DNA of 64,000 bases from Gonocerus acuteangulatus (GCA_946811695.1 OX328127.1:48583783-48647782), one strand, 5' to 3'. Shown: positions 8,693 to 21,605, numbered from the stretch's first letter. Program-made: numbers and translations. The notes: generated from the letters alone by a model not told the origin.

Positions 8693-10362
8693 TTGAAAGA
8701 GTATTGTATTGGAATGTAGTAAACAATTCTAGTTTATAACTGAGAGTTGGAGAGGAGTCTCCAGCTGTTAATGAGTTAGCCATTGCACGGCGTAATGAAT
8801 GAGCCTGGACCAGAGGCCGTCCATTCAACTCATATGAGCCGTAGAACCGGTCTTGCGGTCCTCAGCCTCGCCTCTTCATTAGACCATATTGTAAATCACC
8901 AACTCTATGTCTGCATCCGACCTCTCTCATTCCTATATTCAAACGTAAAGAGAACAATGATACGCATAAATTTATGCAGATAATTTAATTAAAAATAAAA
9001 GTAACTTAATGGTGTTGAGAGATTCTTCTATGCTATCCCCCCCCCTGAACTGAATACGGGAATAGATTTGAATTCCAAAAGAAACTAACATGTTACCCTC
9101 TGCTGAATTCCTAGTTACAATGATTGTGAAGCAAGAAAGCGGATTTAGCAGTACAAGCTATTAATGATGGCGTACCTTACTCGTACATCCTGCCGTTAGA
9201 TGGATGTAGCTCATCATATCGTCGATACAAATGAAAAGTATCGAATGTGAAAAAACGCATTTTTCATTTTCAATCTTTACTAATTGCTGTTGGCCTGATG
9301 GATGGAAAACTATCGAATCTAAGTTCACTCAGTGAAAGGAGGATGTTACCACTGTCAAAAGGTCGAATTTGCCTACTATTTGACTGCCCAAAAGCAAAGT
9401 AATAAATAAAAGGATTTTCACTCTTGAAAGTGGTGATTTTCACATTCGTTAGTTTGCATTTGTATCCACAATATCCTGTCAAAGTGACAATACGAATGGC
9501 TTGATTGGGGTACAATTGGTGGGTGGTTTTCAAGGTACCTCCGTCCCCTTCCTCATCATGACCTAGGTGCTCCTTCCTAGGTCGTTTCCGTCTAAACAGC
9601 ATCCCCCTTTAATAGCCTCTCAGATCGCCTGGGAATTGAATACAGCGTCGCAGTCCCATTCTTTCTGATACCGTCACAAATATTAAAGTTTGTGAATTTT
9701 CTTAAATATATTTCTGTCTCATTATTTGGGTCATTTTAACCGTTCACTAATATAGTCAGAATAAGCCGTTTGGTGAATTATTTTATTACGAACATGTGGA
9801 AAAAAGTAATTTATTTTTCATTTCTTTCGCAGAGTTTTGTTACAATGCCTAAAAAAAAATTGATCAGACCATCAGAGTAATGGGACGTAGTGTTGGGGGT
9901 TATACTAATCTATTTGGGAGGAATAATAGAGCTCAAACATAAAAAATATGTTTCCTGGGAAATGGTAATTGCGCTTCTTAAGTAACTGCAACTGGACAAT
10001 CAATATTTAAACATATAAAGGGTGTAAAGAAAATATATTTTAGACCAAATATCCATTTTCGAATGAATCATTAATTAATCAATTTCACGCACACGGCGGC
10101 ACACTGAAACATATTTCAGCAACAGTCCTCGAGTCCCTCGCTAGTTTCCGAAGCCAGTCTAGGAAGAGCAAGGCTTGTCTTAGTAAGAACCCTTCGCATT
10201 GTGGGTACTTAGCCTTTCTCTCTGTATTTTCCTTCGGTCTTGGGACTGATTGTTTTAGAATTATTTATTTTTGTGTGTGTATGTGGTATTTATTTTTCAC
10301 ACTAGTGTTTTTGCCTTTTTATGTATATTTTTTTTTATAACTAATCTGTAAAGTATTCTCTC
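8693..10362. other. Intergenic sequence, nothing recognised
   Basis: A 110-codon minus-strand open frame at 9270-9602 is the longest; it shows no domain or splice context and I do not call it. Confidence 0.45.
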
Positions 10363-10432
10363 TCACTCCCTCTCCCTCTCCCACTCCCTCGCCCTCGCCC
10401 ACTCCCTCACCCTCTCCCTCTCCCTCTCCCTT
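10363..10432. repeat. CCCTCT-type hexanucleotide repeat
   Basis: About 70 bp of CTCCCT and variants, all pyrimidine on the plus strand except for occasional A and G. Confidence 0.9.
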
Positions 10433-10982
10433 CTTAATCAATCTTTCACACTTCTACATCTTACGTAAGTAATAAAGGCCGAAAAGCCCTTATGAGAGTA
10501 ACTTCCTCAATTTTTCGCTCCCAGGATCACGAGGAGCGGCCCTGGAGATATAACCACATATTGCCCTTAGAGAGGAGGCAGAAAGTTAATTTTCGCCTTT
10601 ATCCTTATTTCCCTTATAAACATGAACCCTATTACTGGGCCTTTATAACCACCTTACAACCCTCCCCCATCCAGTAGATCGTAAATCTCCTCATAGTCGG
10701 CTTAAGGTTTTTTCACCGGTTTTACCTGCTTCCCTCAAGCTTCTATCTCCTCTTTAGTAATATTATCTAATTCATGTTGGCCGAGCAGGCACATAATGTT
10801 TATCACTTCTAATTTTATTATGTATGTAGTTTAGAAATTTTTCATGATTATGACTTGCAGACAAAGAATAAGGGTTTATAGTCAACACTTTTCTTTCTTT
10901 TTTTTTTTTTAATAATAGCATGGAAGCAGGTTTTAATTTTGAAAATTCCATTTTTTAGAGATGCCTTATGTTCCTGAATGCC
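10433..10982. other. Intergenic sequence, nothing recognised
   Basis: No recognisable gene or repeat. Confidence 0.45.
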
Positions 10983-11105
10983 AAGGCGTGCCTAAGGTCG
11001 TGTGGTCAATTCCGTCTGATGGTGGAGGCTTTTCTTTAGATAAAAAAAAACGCATCAGCCCTTTCTAACTAAAGAAGGGCAGTACCCAGTAGATAATTAG
11101 GAAAG
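10983..11105 (+). mobile_element. SINE-1 copy, diverged
   Basis: Contains GGAGGCTTTTCTTTAGA, the GCATCAGCCC block and CCAGTAGATAA, in the family order, with a damaged tRNA-like head. Confidence 0.6.
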
Positions 11106-13113
11106 ACTTTGATTGTTAACAAACTCATAAAAGAAGTAAAGTAGGTACTCTGAAAGAAGTAAAAGTATATATCGTGGTCTTACTTGAGAAAAACATTAAC
11201 CCATTTACTGTTGAGAAGTGCAATGCTTGACCTTGACCAGGTGCTACGGGGCTAGTGTCTCAACAACAACCTTTTTTTTTTTTTCACACTACAACGTTTA
11301 TTTACATCTGATCAAATAATAGTCGTTAATAATGGTAATTTTAAGACATTTTTATGATCTCACATAATGAAATTACAGTAAAAATAATACATTTTTAAAT
11401 TAATTGAAAAATAAAACAAAAATCATAGATAAAAAAACAAATAAATAATAATAATAATAAAAATAATAATGATAGAATTAAAATCTACTGGGACGGGGCT
11501 ATGCTTACGGACCGAACTATTCACCATAATAAACCAGCTAATAACCACCATAATAATTATGATTCTCATCATCGACAAGCATAATAAGACTGCTGATATT
11601 ATTGATATCTCGGAGCCGAGTGATGAGAATATCCGGTAAGCATACGCCGAGAAACTGCGCCTACTACTGCTGTGCGCCGAGGAACAGCTAGTTATTTATA
11701 AATGTAGTGTGCTTATCATATATGTTTTAATTAAAGATATTATAACATTAAATGTGAAGATAAATTCGTCGTAATATTGAAACTGATCAATATTTTTAAC
11801 TAACTGGAAAATGTCTAACTGGAAATACTACTAATCTTTGTTAATATCACAAGTAGCACGCCAGCCCTGCGTCTTAGGCAAGTAAAACCTAATAAATAAA
11901 CTTAGAAAAAGTTGACTTAATTTGATTGACTTTTAAGCCCAGGATATAGATGGTCATAGGGAATCAGTTGGTAAGTGGAAAAATGGGCAAAATTAGTAGT
12001 ATGCACTATGATTATTTCCTAAGGTTCATGGATAGTGTAAAGTAATCACTAACTCACACCCTTGATATTGTCCAACTTATAAAGATCTGGGATTTTTGGC
12101 ATCTCATAAAATAGCGTGTTTTATCTCCTAATTCTCTTTTAAAGAGCTGCTTTAAAAAGTTTAGATTTTTAACTCACCAAGTTATTCCTTGTGACCTTCG
12201 ATATAAGAAGGTATATCTGGCGTTGACGTGTGTTATTTCTGTCATCACAAAACAATTCAAAATATCCGGAAAGCCATACTCCCCTAACCAAAAAAAAGAA
12301 GAAAATATGAAAATGAAAAGCGAAATGTCATCCAGGAATATTAGAAATTGGGGTTTATATGGAAAGCCTGAGGGCCCACCTTCGACCCTCCTTCCTGGGA
12401 AATATGTAAACAGAATTGCCCCAGGCATGGGAGAATGGTAGTTGTGTTTGACAAATAAGATAAAGTCCTTCAACTTCACATTCAGCCTGCCTTTTGCAGT
12501 GACGTACCGCTCTTAGGTAATCATACCCAGGTCATACATTTTACTTTGAGCAAAAGTTAGGTAAGCTATAATGCTATTTTACGTTTGAATTAAATTATTT
12601 AATATGCATTAATTATGTAACCACCTTAAATTATGTAATCTTGGTAAAATGGCTCGGTGTTCTCGGACCTGTTGTGTCCAAGGGCCTATCAATGCTTTTC
12701 TTTTGGCCATAATCGTTACCCAGCATTTCTTACAAAATGCCTACTACTATTTAGTGTTCGAGCAATTTTCGATGCCTCCAATTTTTATCGTGCAATGTTT
12801 TAATCACGCGTTTTTCACTCTCACACAACACTTTCCCTCTAGTTATTACTTAATCAGGTTTAATTAGACCCGCTGATTGAATTATTAAATGTTATGATCA
12901 CTCAAAGTGTTCCTAGAACAAGATTTAGATAAGAACTGGTTGGGTGGCCTATGCTTTTGTCGCGCCTAAGTATTTACATTTCAGGTAATCCATAGGGAAG
13001 AAGGATCAGGACTCATTACAGACATGTTCTTCCAAAGGCTAGTGGCATTAGAACAGTATGTATTTGCTTTGGCTTATATATAACATTAAATAATGACAAA
13101 AACTAACATAATA
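11106..13113. other. AT-rich intergenic sequence, nothing recognised
   Basis: Contains an ATA/ATT-rich stretch around 11440-11475. Open frames near 12174-12479 overlap on both strands and look random. Confidence 0.45.
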
Positions 13114-13160
13114 CAGGGTGGGCTATAATTTTATCGGGAAGTGTATATATAGAAGTAAAC
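13114..13160 (+). mobile_element. Possible solitary Tc1/mariner-type end
   Basis: TA followed by CAGGGTGGGC resembles the CAGGGTG ends of the mariner-like elements at 36203 and 53179. No partner end was found, so this is weak. Confidence 0.3.
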
Positions 13161-14451
13161 ATTCATTTTCATAGTAACTTTAAATCCCTTTTTGCATGTT
13201 CAGAAACAGTAGCGAAAGGTTACGAAACGTTATATTAACGATATTTTACTCGTAGAGTTCGACGGTCCGAGTCTTCACAAACATTACGGTCTTTGACCGT
13301 GTCTTCATCTTCTTTATCATCGTTTCGCTACTCATGCTGCTGGCTTTCTTATGGTTAAGCCTGAAAATGAAGGATGTTATTTTTTTATTTTTATCCAATC
13401 CTCCAAAAAATATATTTCAGTACAAAGAGCGGTCCAGTCCCAAAGGATTGGAGACTGGAGCTGGACGTAAAACAGCACCTTATCCTACGCTTACTTACTT
13501 GAAGGGACCGTGACATTTACAATTGGGGGGGGGGAGGCTTAAGCCTGCTAGTAATACCAGGGGAGAGTTCGTCTGATTCACCCGGTACCGGAAGTATCCG
13601 TTTTCCTGTGGTTCCTGCGGTTTCCTCCTCTTGCACGATTCTGATTCGTCGGTTCTACCTTTGCTCGACCCTCATTGGTCGGTTAAATCTGGACCGTTGA
13701 TTGCCTTATCCTCCTTCCTTCTGGTGTGCCTGGATTTGATGAGTGGGTACTATAATTTACTAAGCTTGTATTTATCTCCGACTGTTTCTCATTAGATTAA
13801 CAATATTTTTATATGCCTCTCTAACCGCGCGGGCCAGTATGAAAAAGCTGGAAAATATTTGTTTGTTAGCTGGAAAAGTGTTGTTTTCAATGGTTTGAGT
13901 AAAGTAAAAATTATAACGCACAAAATCCAATTGGAATCGAAACCTTTATTTATTTTAAGCCTCTTTTAAAATTTCGTTTACATAATATCTGTATATATAT
14001 ATTTTTGCCCTTTATTTATACCATTATTAAATTACACACATGAAAAATTAACACTTAAAACACGTAGAAACATACAATACAAACCTACAGAAGAATTGGC
14101 CATTTTACGAAACATCAGATTTTGTCAAATTTAATACAGCATTCAAGTTTGCATAAATTGTTGGCTCTTCATTACGTAGGGTGCTCGGGAACACTGACGG
14201 CCCGAGGAGAAAACATTAGTAATAATAATATACAAATATATCAAACAAATCTATCATTACTATACTAGAATAGCAATGGGCAATAGATTCCTTTAAATGA
14301 AATGAACGCCAATACTTTTGGAGCTGAGATAACCCTTTCGAATATTGCTAGAGAACAAATGTACATAGCTTTCATAAAAGTATCCTCAGCTTACTATTAT
14401 TTTTTAATTGATATTTAGTCTTTTAGATACAGGATGAAAACATTCGATATA
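13161..14451. other. Intergenic sequence, nothing recognised
   Basis: Somewhat GC-richer from 13500 to 13740, with no frame that reads like a protein. Confidence 0.45.
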
Positions 14452-14452
14452 T

Positions 14453-14499
<47 letters not shown>
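14452..14499. repeat. TA microsatellite
   Basis: Pure TA run with ACAC and ACAT edges; 14500-15400 beyond it is AT-rich and empty. Confidence 0.93.
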
Positions 14500-14502
<3 letters not shown>

Positions 14503-15401
14503 TAATCCCGAATATCTTGTGTATCCGGAGATTTGAATAACAGACCCCTTTTAAAATATAAAAACAAACCTTAAAAAAAATTCTTATACTTAAGGATTTC
14601 GCTATATAGTTAAAGATTCCTCATTTTCTTTATTGGATCTTCTTCTACTGAATTTAAGCCGAAAACCAATAATTAAAATTTCTTAGTATCCGACAATTGC
14701 AAGGAGGAATCCTAAATTTCTGCTGCCTCCCCAAGAAGCTGTCAGCATGCATTTACAATCCCCTCTTTATCCATTATTAGGTTTTTCCTTTGTACTTTCG
14801 CCGGATAAAGGAACAACTTGAACCCTCCGGAGATTTGCTCTACCTTCTTTTTTAACTCAATACACGAGCAGTTATTAGCTCTCCCTTTCGCTTTTCGACA
14901 CTAGGAGATATATTGAAATCGTAATTGGATTGCTCTTTGAAGTTTAGTATTTCAAAGGCTTTGAAGTATTAGAACTAAACAGAAGTTTTTTTCTAGAAAA
15001 GATTTTGAGCTTTGGAGAATCTTTTTCTAGAAAAACTATACTTCAGAATTAGTTTATCCTCACGAAAAAAAAAATTCCATGTCCTCACTGAGAAAAACTT
15101 GTCTTCGGTTCTATTTTATTGGATTAGAAACACAAATATAATAAGTGTTCATTAAGTATTACAATTAAATTTAAAAAAAAAACAATTAATTATACCTAAC
15201 GAAAGCAATGTTGAAAAGGATTATAGTTGCATTTGAAAATAATCTTTAAATCTCTCAGACTTTAGATCTCTTTTAGTGCTATTCATTAGTAAAGGAAGTA
15301 CTGCTTATGTTGTCGAACCGATATTGCTTGGGGAAGTTCCATAAAGCGTCCTGTAGATCTAAAAAAATCGTCGTTTCAAATTCTCTGTACATATGAGTGT
15401 G

Positions 15402-15444
<43 letters not shown>
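15402..15444. repeat. TA then TG microsatellite
   Basis: Short TA run passing into TG. Confidence 0.93.
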
Positions 15445-15450
<6 letters not shown>

Positions 15451-15692
15451 TGTTCTAGGGGAAAGGCCCCGATTTAAATATTCTAAGAAACAAGTAGTAT
15501 TTATTTGTATCGTGCTGTAAATAGTATTAAACGGGATAAATTTATTTAGGACTTCCGAGCAACTATTTATAAGATAAATATAAATAAAATCAATTTTCAC
15601 TTTCCATAAATATCAATCAACTTAATGCCTATATATTCATGAAATAAATATTTAGATTCAAGTTTTCTAGTCAGCGATAGCTAAAGACAAAA

Positions 15693-15964
15693 TCTATATA
15701 TATAAATCACGTATCTCTTTGTACCTTGTACAAATCCACACCGTTTGACCGATTTTGACCAAATTTGGCACATATGTAGGTCTTGATAAGGGGAGTGTCA
15801 TAGGCTAGATCAAAATCGTTCGCACGTCACGGGTTCGAAACTATAATCCCAAATTACCGATTTGCGTTTTTAGAGTTTAATATTTCTTATTTAGCTTCTT
15901 ATTTATTTTTGTTTTTCTAGATGCAAAAAATAGGTGTAGCATGGCACGCCGGGTAATAGCTAGT
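15693..15964 (+). mobile_element. Short non-autonomous Helitron, copy 2
   Basis: TC start after A, CTAGT end before T, and the 3' sub-terminal GGCACGCCGGGTAA are all present. It shares the CAAATCCACACCGTTTGACC block with the other two copies and has no coding capacity. Confidence 0.8.
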
Positions 15965-16681
15965 TAAATATATAAATACATTTGAACTTTCTCAAAATAT
16001 AAAAAAGTCTGATTAGGTAAATAGTAAGTTACTTTCTTCGGTAACTTGCTCTTATGTTGTATTATCCTCAATCAGACCACAGTTGAAGAGTTTGCAGCAA
16101 AAATAAGGAAGCTCCATCATATCGCTAGTGTGGATTATAAACATTGTCTTGTGCTAAAAAAAAACCCTCTTTCATTTAGTGCATATAATTTCAAAATTAA
16201 TCATTAAATGACCCTTTGCTCAAATTTATAGAATTATCGAATGAGGCCTTAACTTGAGGAGGAGACCTTCCACTAGTAGGGCCTCGTCTAGACTGGTCAT
16301 TGACTGAACGAATCCTATACGGTGTAAAATAGTCAAGTTGAGGCTGAAGTTGTGTTTTAACGTATATTCCCCTGAAAGGCGCCAAAATGGTATAAAACAG
16401 TTAGGAAAGTCAAAATAAAAAGTGTGTGGCGTAGTTTTATTGACCTTTCCTCTTAATCGATAATAAAATTTCAATTTTTAAACATTTGTTTTTTAATTGT
16501 TTTTTTTTCCAAATACTGGAAAGTTGGAGCTACCTTCTTTATACAGCATACCCTTCAATTGTCGAATTAATGTGGAGCGGATCCTGTCATGTAAATAAGA
16601 AGGGAATCAAAATACAATGTGGCAGTCCTTTCCAAACTATGTGTGGGACTTAATAATGGGTGGCGTTAGGGGAGCCGGTGA

Positions 16682-16927
16682 AGTGAAGAGGGTTTGAGCA
16701 AGTTTAACAGGGATGAAGACGACTTGGAAGGGTTGGAAAAGTTGTTTCCTCCATCCAATTTCGAGGAGAGCCAGTCCAAGCCTCTTGCGGTCTCACAAGT
16801 TTTCCTAGGTTCCACCCGCAAGCCAATCTTCCCCGCACAGTCCGACAGCTGTTTCCCAACCTTGACATCCCATCCCACGGGTCAGTCTCTACAGGATATA
16901 CTGCTTTACGCTGACTTGAAGGAGTGA
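16682..16927 (+). CDS. Candidate coding exon, unknown product
   Basis: An open frame of 81 codons from a TGA at 16679-16681 to a TGA at 16925-16927 has no ATG start, so if real it is a terminal exon. Its translation begins with an acidic segment (NRDEDDLEGLEKLFPPSNF) and ends SLQDILLYADLKE, a composition closer to protein than the AT-driven frames around it, and local GC content is raised. Against it: the opposite strand is open too, no clear acceptor tract precedes it, and no other exon was located. I do not recognise a family. Confidence 0.3.
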   Translation, partial: SEEGLSKFNRDEDDLEGLEKLFPPSNFEESQSKPLAVSQVFLGSTRKPIFPAQSDSCFPTLTSHPTGQSLQDILLYADLKE

Positions 16928-17770
16928 AATAGCTCTACATTTGTTGAGTTGCGATTTGTTGCCCTTTTCCTCGCGGGAGCCCCCCGTAAGTTTGTATTCA
17001 AAGTTTCCAAGCTTTACTCCTAGAATTCAAATCTTTCTAAAGTTTGCTTTTCCACCTCCTATACGAGTTACGTTTTCATTTGAATAAAACCTTTACCAGA
17101 CAGAGCAATAAATGTATTTTACATTATTTATTTATTTCTGTTTTAAGTCACTAAACTTTGACCATGATCTCTTGTACGTATTTTATATTCACTCCTACTC
17201 CGAAAAAAAGAAAATAAAAACACAAAAATAATGTAATATAAAAAGATAAGTGCACGCTAATTTTGGACAACATATCTTCGGAAGACCTGAAATAGCAATA
17301 ATTGCAGTATGGAAACACTGAAGCACTAAAAAACGGGAATTTTTCGAATTTATTGTACATTTAAACTTCCTGGTCACAAAAAAAATATCTTTGCTGGAAG
17401 CAAACTTAACTATCTACTCCATTGAAATCTTCTGGGAAAGCGAAGATTTTCACATATGACCAAAATGCTGAAAATTGTTAGAAGCGGAAGCATAATTTCC
17501 CTCCTACCGAATTCACCATTTTCCCTAGGATAAGCTTAATAACAAACCCAAAATAGTACAAACTCGTTTCATAATTAACTTGCCAAAATACGTTCCAAAC
17601 TCAAATTATTGATAATAGGTATTAAAGTGCTAATGGCCTCGGCAGTCGATGCACAGGAAGAAAGGAAAAATAGGCATTTAAACACTATAAAAACCGAAGG
17701 AAATAGAGTAAATAGACTTATACAGCAACAAAACTTACACATTCGAAATTTCTCGGAATTCGACTAGCCA
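16928..17770. other. Intergenic sequence, nothing recognised
   Basis: AT-rich, with overlapping short frames only. Confidence 0.45.
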
Positions 17771-18793
17771 CACTGAGAAAAAAAAACAGCCTGCCGGCAG
17801 CCTGAAAACTGTGACTCAGTGACAGTACTTTGAAATAGGACATTTTAGTCTAAAATAGGATTCCACATATTTCAACCTAAAATAGGATTCCACTAGTTAG
17901 AGTGCTCGCACTTTATAATAGGGTGCTGGAATGCTAGCAGCCTACAGAGAGATGACTTTATTATGTGGATAAAATAGAACAAAGGTAAATTCAGAGTAAT
18001 AATAATGAGACTTTATTTGGGTGTAATTTACATATACACTTCTTAATAAGTAGATATTTACAAGTAGGTATGAAGTATACACTTTTTAACAAATATAGAT
18101 ATTTACAAGTATTAGCTATTAGGTACAATGTACTTATGAACAATATTGAACAAGTAGGTCTAGAAATAAAATATTTTTTTTGTTTTCATGACACTTATAG
18201 CCGTATTCATAAAGCCGAAGACAGTTGATTTCAGCATCTGTTCAAACAGAAACAAAAATAAATTTTTATTAATAACAAAAGAAAAGTTGTTGTTGTTGTG
18301 TTTTATATAATTAAAAAGAAACATGAATAGGCATTTTTTCTAGTTTAAAATGTCGCAGTAAATTCAAAGCTGCCAGGGAATTACAAAATAAATATAAAAT
18401 AAGGTTTTTTTCTATGGATATGATGACAAATGACGGAACTCTAGAAACAGAATGGAAACCAAAATAAAAGTCTACAAAAATAATTTTGAACTAATATTCT
18501 AGCCGCATTCTAGGAACGTATAAAAAAATACTTCCATCAGTTCTCAGCTTACCAGGCTTATTGAACTCCATCTTCAGTTGGTTCTATACCCAAAGCTCCA
18601 TGTTATATTAAGCGAATATATTCTTGAAAAACAAACACAACTTTCTTCGTTCTATTGTATATAACATCTGTTTTTAAATTTAATAATAAAAACAAGAGCC
18701 TGAACTCTGTTCTGGCGGTACAGTCTGCATCCAGGCATACAGGCTCTTGTTTTTATTATTAAATTTAAAAACAGATGTTATATACAATAGATT

Positions 18794-18858
18794 AGATTAG
18801 ATTCCTGTTTTGGAGGGCATTAAACAGGCAAGGTTATTACGCCCTTCTGAGTAAACTA
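18794..18858 (-). mobile_element. 65-bp retroposed insert in one arm of the foldback
   Basis: The insert is flanked by the 15-bp direct repeat TATATACAATAGATT (18779-18793 and 18859-18873). Read on the minus strand it ends in AATCT-type repeats, as some SINE tails do. The opposite arm (near 18655-18665) has the uninterrupted sequence. Confidence 0.65.
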
Positions 18859-19492
18859 TATATACAATAGATTGAAGAAAGTTGTGTTTGTTTTTCAAGA
18901 ATATATTCCCTTAATATAACATGGAGCTGCGGGTATAGAACCAACTGAAGATGGAGTTCAATAAGCCTGGTAAGCTGAGAACTGATAGAAGTATTTTTTC
19001 CTTCATTTATGATCATATCCATAGAAAAAAACCTTATTTTATATTTATTTTGTAATTCCCTGGCAGCTTTGAATTTACTGCGACATTTTAAACTAGAAAA
19101 AATGCCTATTCATGTTTCTTTTTAATTATATAAAACACAACAACAACAACTTTTCTTTTGTTATTAATAAAAATTTATTTTTGTTTCTGTTTGAACAGAT
19201 GCTGAAATCAAATGTCTTCGGCTTTATGAATACGGCTATAATTGTCATGAAAACAAAAAAAATATTTTATTTCTAGACCTACTTGTTCAATATTGTTCAT
19301 AAGTACATTGTGCCTAATACCTAATACTTGTAAATATCTATATTTGTTAAAAAGTGTATACCTCTTACCTACTTGTAAATATCTACTTGTTAAGAAGTGT
19401 ATATGTAAATTACACCCAAATAAAGTCTCATTATTATTACTCTGAATTTACCTTTGTTCTTTTTTATCCACATAATAAAGTCATCTCTCTGT

Positions 19493-19640
19493 AGGCTGCT
19501 AGCATCCTATATGGATGGGGTCAATGTAACCCATCCATATAGGATGCTAGCAGCCTATAGCGGTAGGATACAGGAAGCAAACATCAGGATGCTCGCAGCC
19601 TTTATGGGTAGGCTGCTAGAAGCCAGTAACAGAGTGCCAG
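19493..19640. repeat. Sub-terminal GCTGCTAGC-type repeats with a 27-bp perfect hairpin
   Basis: Arms 19493-19519 and 19530-19556 are perfectly complementary. The core AGGATGCTAGCAGCCT recurs in diverged form three to four more times to about 19640 and once in the left arm near 17930. Clusters of such short repeats near the ends of DNA elements are often transposase-binding sites; that role is inference here. Confidence 0.7.
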
Positions 19641-19902
19641 CAATCTAAAGTCTAGGGCTACGCACTTGAAAGTAGAGTGCTGGGCACTCTATTGTTGGAT
19701 GCTAGCTTTGGGTGTGAGAACTCTATACTATAGGATGCAGAATTAGCATTCCAGCACTCTATTATAAAATGCGGGCACTCTAACTAGTGGAATCCTAGGC
19801 TAAAATATGTGGAATCCTATTTTAAACTAAAATGTCCTATTTCAAAATACTGGCACTGAGTCACAGAAAGTAGATGCGAGCAGCCTGTTTTTTTTCTCCG
19901 TG

Positions 19903-20832
19903 CAATCGAAAATTGAATGTGCATGCAAATCGCTTTTGCAGGACACTTATTTCGCGTTCGAATTCGTAATATTTTTCAAAAATTATACGGAAAGATCAAA
20001 ATTTCTCATTCCCGTTAATACGTTTTGATATATGTATAAGGTTCCAGCACTCTAAGCATTGTCTAAAATTGTTATAGCTTAGTTTTCATGATTTCTAGAA
20101 ACCTAAACATTTTTAAACTCCGTCTTTTTGGAGTAAATTAGACCAAATTGTTAGTTTTGTCTACTTCCTGTACTCTGGAATGTTTCTTTTCGTACAGAGG
20201 GAGGTAGGAAAAGCGCTAAAACCATTGTGCGTAAGCGGTTTAGAATATGTAATATAAGCAAAAGTGTAGAGGGAAAGCATTTTTTATTTTTTTTTATTTT
20301 TAGAAAGGAATAAATTCAATAAAGGCTGGCAAACATAAATTGAGATGGGCAGGATGTCCCATTTTTTCGCACTCTTCCAATATATCGGCATAATGAAAGG
20401 AGACCAGGAGGTGTTATACCTTCGAAATTCTCCTGACACATCCTAATGCTTTACTCGAGAGAGAAAGACTGAATTGAGAAGAACCCGCATCGTCATCATC
20501 TCTTGACAACCTTACACAAACTCTATTGAGAGCATTCACAAAATTATAATAACAATCTTTTCCACAGGAAGAATTTCATTTCTTTGGCGTCATTTTAAAA
20601 TTTTTTAGTTTTATTCACATGGTGGGTAAAAAAAAAAAAAAAAAAAATAATCAATTCAAAACTGGTTTCCAATTTTTTTTTTTTAATTGGGTTACTCCAA
20701 AACGACGGAAAGAGTCGAATGTTTTTACAAGTTTGTATTCATCCGTAATAATCATGATAAATTGATTGCTTAAGTAAAGATTGATGCGATAAGTTGGATA
20801 CAACCAAATTATTCAAAGATAACAGTGTTTGA
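19903..20832. other. Intergenic sequence with a Helentron-like 3'-end fragment
   Basis: Around 20195-20226, GAGGGAGG ... AAAAGCGCTAAAA resembles the 3' end of the Helentron-like family. Otherwise nothing is recognised; the A-run at 20629-20647 is simple sequence. Confidence 0.4.
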
Positions 20833-20908
20833 AGGGTGGTAACCTATAGATAACCCGTCCCCAAATTCATAGTTATTAATAATGGACGTTAAAATTTAAA
20901 TAAATAAA
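20833..20908 (+). mobile_element. SINE-1 tail fragment
   Basis: Carries GGTGGTAACCTATAGATAAC and AATGGACGTTAAAATTTAAA, the conserved tail blocks, without a head. Confidence 0.7.
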
Positions 20909-21292
20909 CAGTGTTTGAAGTTTTCGGTGTCCCCATAAAGACCGAATGTTATGAGTTTATATCCTAAGCTTTCGATATCACTTATTATTAACTCGTATAA
21001 CGTAGAATCATTTTCCAGTAAATGGGATTATTTACTTTGTTAGCTAATTTTACGTTAGACAAGTTTCTGATCAAAATTTCTTTCATTATTGAAGATTAAA
21101 GTCTTTAAACGTACATTTTGTAATTTTATGAACTTTTGGGTCCAAATTATTAGATTGTTTTACTACCCAATAAATCGGTGACTTGGTAGCCGTGATGGCT
21201 AAGGAGTGAGTATTCAAAAGGGCACGTCATAGAACTCTGTAATAAGTATACATGGTTAAAAATGATTAAATACAAAAAATAATCAAATTTTG

Positions 21293-21484
21293 AAGGCCCG
21301 GTGGCCCTGAGTGTTAAGGATTTCCACTATGAATATCCACTTATGGGGTGGTGGCTTTTATTTAGAAAAAAGAAAAGGCATCAGCCCTATTCTGGCTAGA
21401 ATAGGGTAGTAACGTATAGATAACCTGTTCAAAAATTCCTAGTTAATAATAATCGACGTTAAAATTTAAGTAAGTAAATAAATA
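21293..21484 (+). mobile_element. SINE-1 copy with damaged head
   Basis: Head GGCCCGGTGGCCCTGAGTG gives the A-box region, but the B-box stretch is lost; the body and tail (GGCATCAGCCCTATTCTGG, ATAGATAACCTG, ATCGACGTTAAAATTTAAG) are present. It ends about 120 bp upstream of gene A. Confidence 0.75.
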
Positions 21485-21605
21485 ATGAAATATCATGTGG
21501 TAAGTGAAGAAGGTTAAATATTATCATATTTATTACGAGAATTACTTTTGAATTAAGAAGAAATATAACATTTATTTCGACTGTACTGTATTGCACAAAT
21601 TTGGG

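Larger units (their letters stand above)
17771..19902. mobile_element. 2.1-kb foldback element
   Basis: Almost the whole interval is a palindrome. Terminal repeats begin CACTGAGAAAAAAAAACAG on the left and, read inward from the right, CACGGAGAAAAAAAACAG. Inner arms match over roughly 800-900 bp, for example the GACTTTATTTGGGTGTAATT and GATTTCAGCATCTGTTCAA segments and their complements near 19430 and 19205. The centre (about 18690-18745) is a nested hairpin around AACAAGAGCCTG and CAGGCTCTTGTT. The right arm has an extra repeat block (19493-19640) and a small retroposed insert (18794-18858). No transposase is seen. A possible 2-bp CA duplication at the ends is not convincing. Confidence 0.75.

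Noticed and set aside
9270..9602. 110-codon minus-strand open frame
   Set aside because: No start or splice context, no domain, and low-complexity surroundings; not separable from chance.
19493..19640. Possible CRISPR-like array of short repeats
   Set aside because: Repeats alternate in orientation, spacers are irregular and the genome is eukaryotic; it is the sub-terminal cluster of a foldback element.
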